DNA of 64,000 nucleotides from the NCBI RefSeq assembly GCF_004210735.1, contig NZ_SDZL01000003.1, positions 1 to 64,000 on the forward strand, read 5' to 3'. This stretch comes from Brevundimonas sp. (GTDB taxonomy: Bacteria; Pseudomonadota; Alphaproteobacteria; Caulobacterales; Caulobacteraceae). Made by a program: the position numbers and the translations under genes. The notes under the pieces were generated by a model. That model was not told the DNA's origin and did no database searches. It was given only the letters and a program-made list of their open reading frames with translations. The stretch's first letter is position 1, and every line of letters starts with the position of its first letter. Positions 62,259 to 64,000 of the stretch are shown here, piece after piece.

Positions 62259-63950
62259 ATGCCTGTCAGTCGCGCCTTTGAGCAGAGCCCGCAGCCGGCC
62301 CCGGCCGGCGTTCGCGCGCCCCGCGTGACGACGGCGCCGCGGTCAAGCGCGTCCGTCTTCCTCGCCGAACCTCTGGTTCCCATGCTGACGGCCGTGGGCG
62401 TCGCTGTGCTGGTGGTGCTGTGCATCGCCTTCGCCCGGTCCTCGGGACTGGTGGCGGCGCTGTGGGGCGCGGGCGGGGTGGCCGTTGCGGTCTGGCTGAG
62501 GAACGGCCGAGGCGTGGCCTATGACTGGTGTTTCGGCGCCCTGGTGGCGACGGGAATCCTGGCCGGCGAGTTCATGGTGGGCAATCCGCCCCTGCTGTCC
62601 GTCATCTTCACCGCAGCCAATATGCTGGAGATCGTCGGCGCCGTGCTGCTGGCAAGGCGGTTCGCGCCGACGCTTAATCTGGCCAGTGTCGAGGGCGTTG
62701 GGCGGTTCCTGCTGAGCGCCGCTGTGATCGCGCCGCTGCCGCCGGCCATACTGACGGCGTTGGCGCTGAATTTCCTCAATGGCGAGCCAATACTGGAGGC
62801 CTTCCAGACTTGGTGGTTCGGCCATGCGCTGGGGATTGCAGTGCTGGGGACCTTTGGTCTGGCGCTGACGCGGCGGCATCTGCTGGCGATGCGCAAGCCG
62901 TGGCGGATTCTTGAGGGTGTCGTCCTGTTGGGCATGCTGGCGGCCGCCTGTGTGGTCATCTTCTGCGGCCAGTCGACGCCGGTCAGCTTTATGGTGCTGC
63001 CGCTGTTGATCCTGATTGCTGTGCGGTTCCGGGTCCTGGGCACGGCGGCGGCCATAGTCGTGATCGCGGTGCTGGCCATCGGCGGGGCCATGGGAGGAGC
63101 CGGTCCGTACGCCGATGTAGGCGGCACGGGCGGCGAGCGGGCTCTGCTGGCGCAGCTGCTGGTGTTGTTCGGATATCTGCCGATCCTGCTGGTCGCCGCC
63201 TTGCTGGAGGAACGCGACCGGTTCGCCGAGCGCGCCCGGATGGGCCAGGCGCGGGCTGAACGGGCGTCGGAGGCCAAGTCGCGACTGCTGGCCAACGTGG
63301 CGCACGAGATCAAGAGCCCCATCGGGGGGGTTATCGGCATCGGCGACCTGTGGGTCGGTGGCCAACTGGGCGCGACGACGGCGACCCAGATCGAGATGGG
63401 CGAACTGATGGTCAAGACCGCCCGCCAGGTAGAGGCGTTGGCGCACGATCTGCTGGACGTGGCGCGGGCCGAGTCCGGGGCGGTGAAGGTCGAATTGCGG
63501 CCCACGGACGTGGCGGGTCTGCTGGAGGATGTGCGGCGATCGACGCTGCTGCGCCCGGAAGTGGCGGGCATGCGGGTCGAACTGGACTGCGAAGGCGATG
63601 GGCTGATCGCCATGGCCGATTCCCAGCGACTGGTGCAGGTGCTGGGCAATCTGGCGACCAATGCGGCCAAATACGCCAGCGAGGGCGGGATGATCCGGTT
63701 CCGGGCGCTGCGCGTCTATGACGCCGTGCGGATCGAGGTGATCGACAAGGGGCCGGGCCTGAGCGCGGACAAGCAGGCGCAACTGTTCGAGCCGTTCAAC
63801 CGACTTGGCCTGGAACGCTCGGCGATCGAGGGACACGGCATCGGTCTGGCGCTGGCCAAGCGGCTGACGGAACTGCAGGGCGGATCCATCGGCGTGATGT
63901 CCGAGCCGGGCGAGGGCGCGACGTTCTGGATCGAGCTGCCGCTGGCCTGA
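62259..63950 (+). CDS. Membrane histidine kinase (MASE1-like sensor)
   Basis: 563 residues from ATG 62259. N-terminal about eight membrane helices in a MASE1-like pattern (PMLTAVGVAVLVVLCIAFARSSGLVAALWGAGGVAVAVWL, NMLEIVGAVLLARRF, FGHALGIAVLGTFGLALTRRHLLAM). A short linker with coiled-coil character leads to the HisKA domain: SRLLANVAHEIKSPIGGVIGIGDL, phospho-His at residue 349. ATPase boxes: LVQVLGNLATNAAKYA (N), VIDKGPGLSADKQAQLFEPF (G1/F), GIGLALAK (G2). No response regulator is visible before the window ends about 50 bases later. Confidence 0.9.
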   Translation: MPVSRAFEQSPQPAPAGVRAPRVTTAPRSSASVFLAEPLVPMLTAVGVAVLVVLCIAFARSSGLVAALWGAGGVAVAVWLRNGRGVAYDWCFGALVATGILAGEFMVGNPPLLSVIFTAANMLEIVGAVLLARRFAPTLNLASVEGVGRFLLSAAVIAPLPPAILTALALNFLNGEPILEAFQTWWFGHALGIAVLGTFGLALTRRHLLAMRKPWRILEGVVLLGMLAAACVVIFCGQSTPVSFMVLPLLILIAVRFRVLGTAAAIVVIAVLAIGGAMGGAGPYADVGGTGGERALLAQLLVLFGYLPILLVAALLEERDRFAERARMGQARAERASEAKSRLLANVAHEIKSPIGGVIGIGDLWVGGQLGATTATQIEMGELMVKTARQVEALAHDLLDVARAESGAVKVELRPTDVAGLLEDVRRSTLLRPEVAGMRVELDCEGDGLIAMADSQRLVQVLGNLATNAAKYASEGGMIRFRALRVYDAVRIEVIDKGPGLSADKQAQLFEPFNRLGLERSAIEGHGIGLALAKRLTELQGGSIGVMSEPGEGATFWIELPLA

Positions 63951-64000
63951 TATCGTCGGCCGAGGCCCTTGCCGTGCGACGAAAGCGGGTCGAAGCTGGC

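Overview
The window is a chromosomal segment of a high-GC alphaproteobacterium. Caulobacterales is the best fit, and a Brevundimonas-like genus is likely. The pointers are two DUF2336 proteins, a holdfast-type (hfs) polysaccharide cluster, HPt and CtrA-like signals, split gatC-gatA/gatB genes, TorF porin and RcnB-family proteins. Species assignment is inference; no rRNA gene is present. Gene content is mostly core housekeeping, with accessory signal at the left edge, in the hfs cluster and in dispersed palindromic repeats.

Left edge (1-9 kb): a truncated, low-GC TbpB-like surface lipoprotein gene is followed by a Slam (DUF560) outer-membrane translocator. Then come glutathione reductase, an RluB-type pseudouridine synthase with a DUF938 methyltransferase, GTP-dependent PEP carboxykinase, a ThiO-like oxidase and a TonB protein. 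From 9 to 20 kb lie a lytic transglycosylase, two DUF2336 proteins around an HPt protein and NAD kinase, a class II aldolase, an outer-membrane barrel and an RND efflux pair. From 20 to 34.6 kb lie a lipoprotein cytochrome c, feoAB behind a Fur-like box, a TetR regulator, tRNA-Thr, small membrane proteins, HIT, DUF2239, topA, dprA, plsY, pyrB with a catalytically dead dihydroorotase paralogue, an AEC transporter and ruvX.

From 34.6 to 41 kb gatC-gatA and gatB are separated by a compact unit: a DUF559 (Vsr-like) nuclease gene whose start and stop codons lie inside two inverted palindromic repeat arms. The same repeat architecture recurs without a gene at five other places (around 20.2, 24.4, 26.1, 39.1 and 58.2 kb). 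Three of those are full-length relatives with a shared core, so they look like MITE/REPIN elements. This is the strongest candidate for an undescribed system: a repeat family with an associated nuclease, analogous to REP/RAYT. Two RcnB proteins and a GST follow.

From 42 to 50.4 kb is the hfs-like polysaccharide synthesis and export locus: Wza-like export lipoprotein, chain-length co-polymerase and an HfsB-like P-loop protein lacking the Walker A lysine, then convergently two GT2 enzymes, a Wzx-like flippase and an initiating sugar phosphotransferase, all overlapping by 1-4 bases. From 50.5 to 64 kb lie tRNA-Ser, an ammonium transporter with a TorF porin, an L,D-transpeptidase, rpmE, an ABC exporter, glycerophosphodiesterase, suhB, efp, a small membrane protein, bfr, bfd behind a Fur-like box, thiE and a membrane histidine kinase.

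Gene packing is tight. Four convergent pairs share a palindromic 4-base stop (CTAG or TTAA), and many co-directional pairs overlap as ATGA or TGATG. There is no gene-free stretch over 300 bases. Gaps of 100-240 bases hold repeats, terminators, tRNAs or promoters, as listed. No rRNA, CRISPR array, prophage or classical IS was seen.
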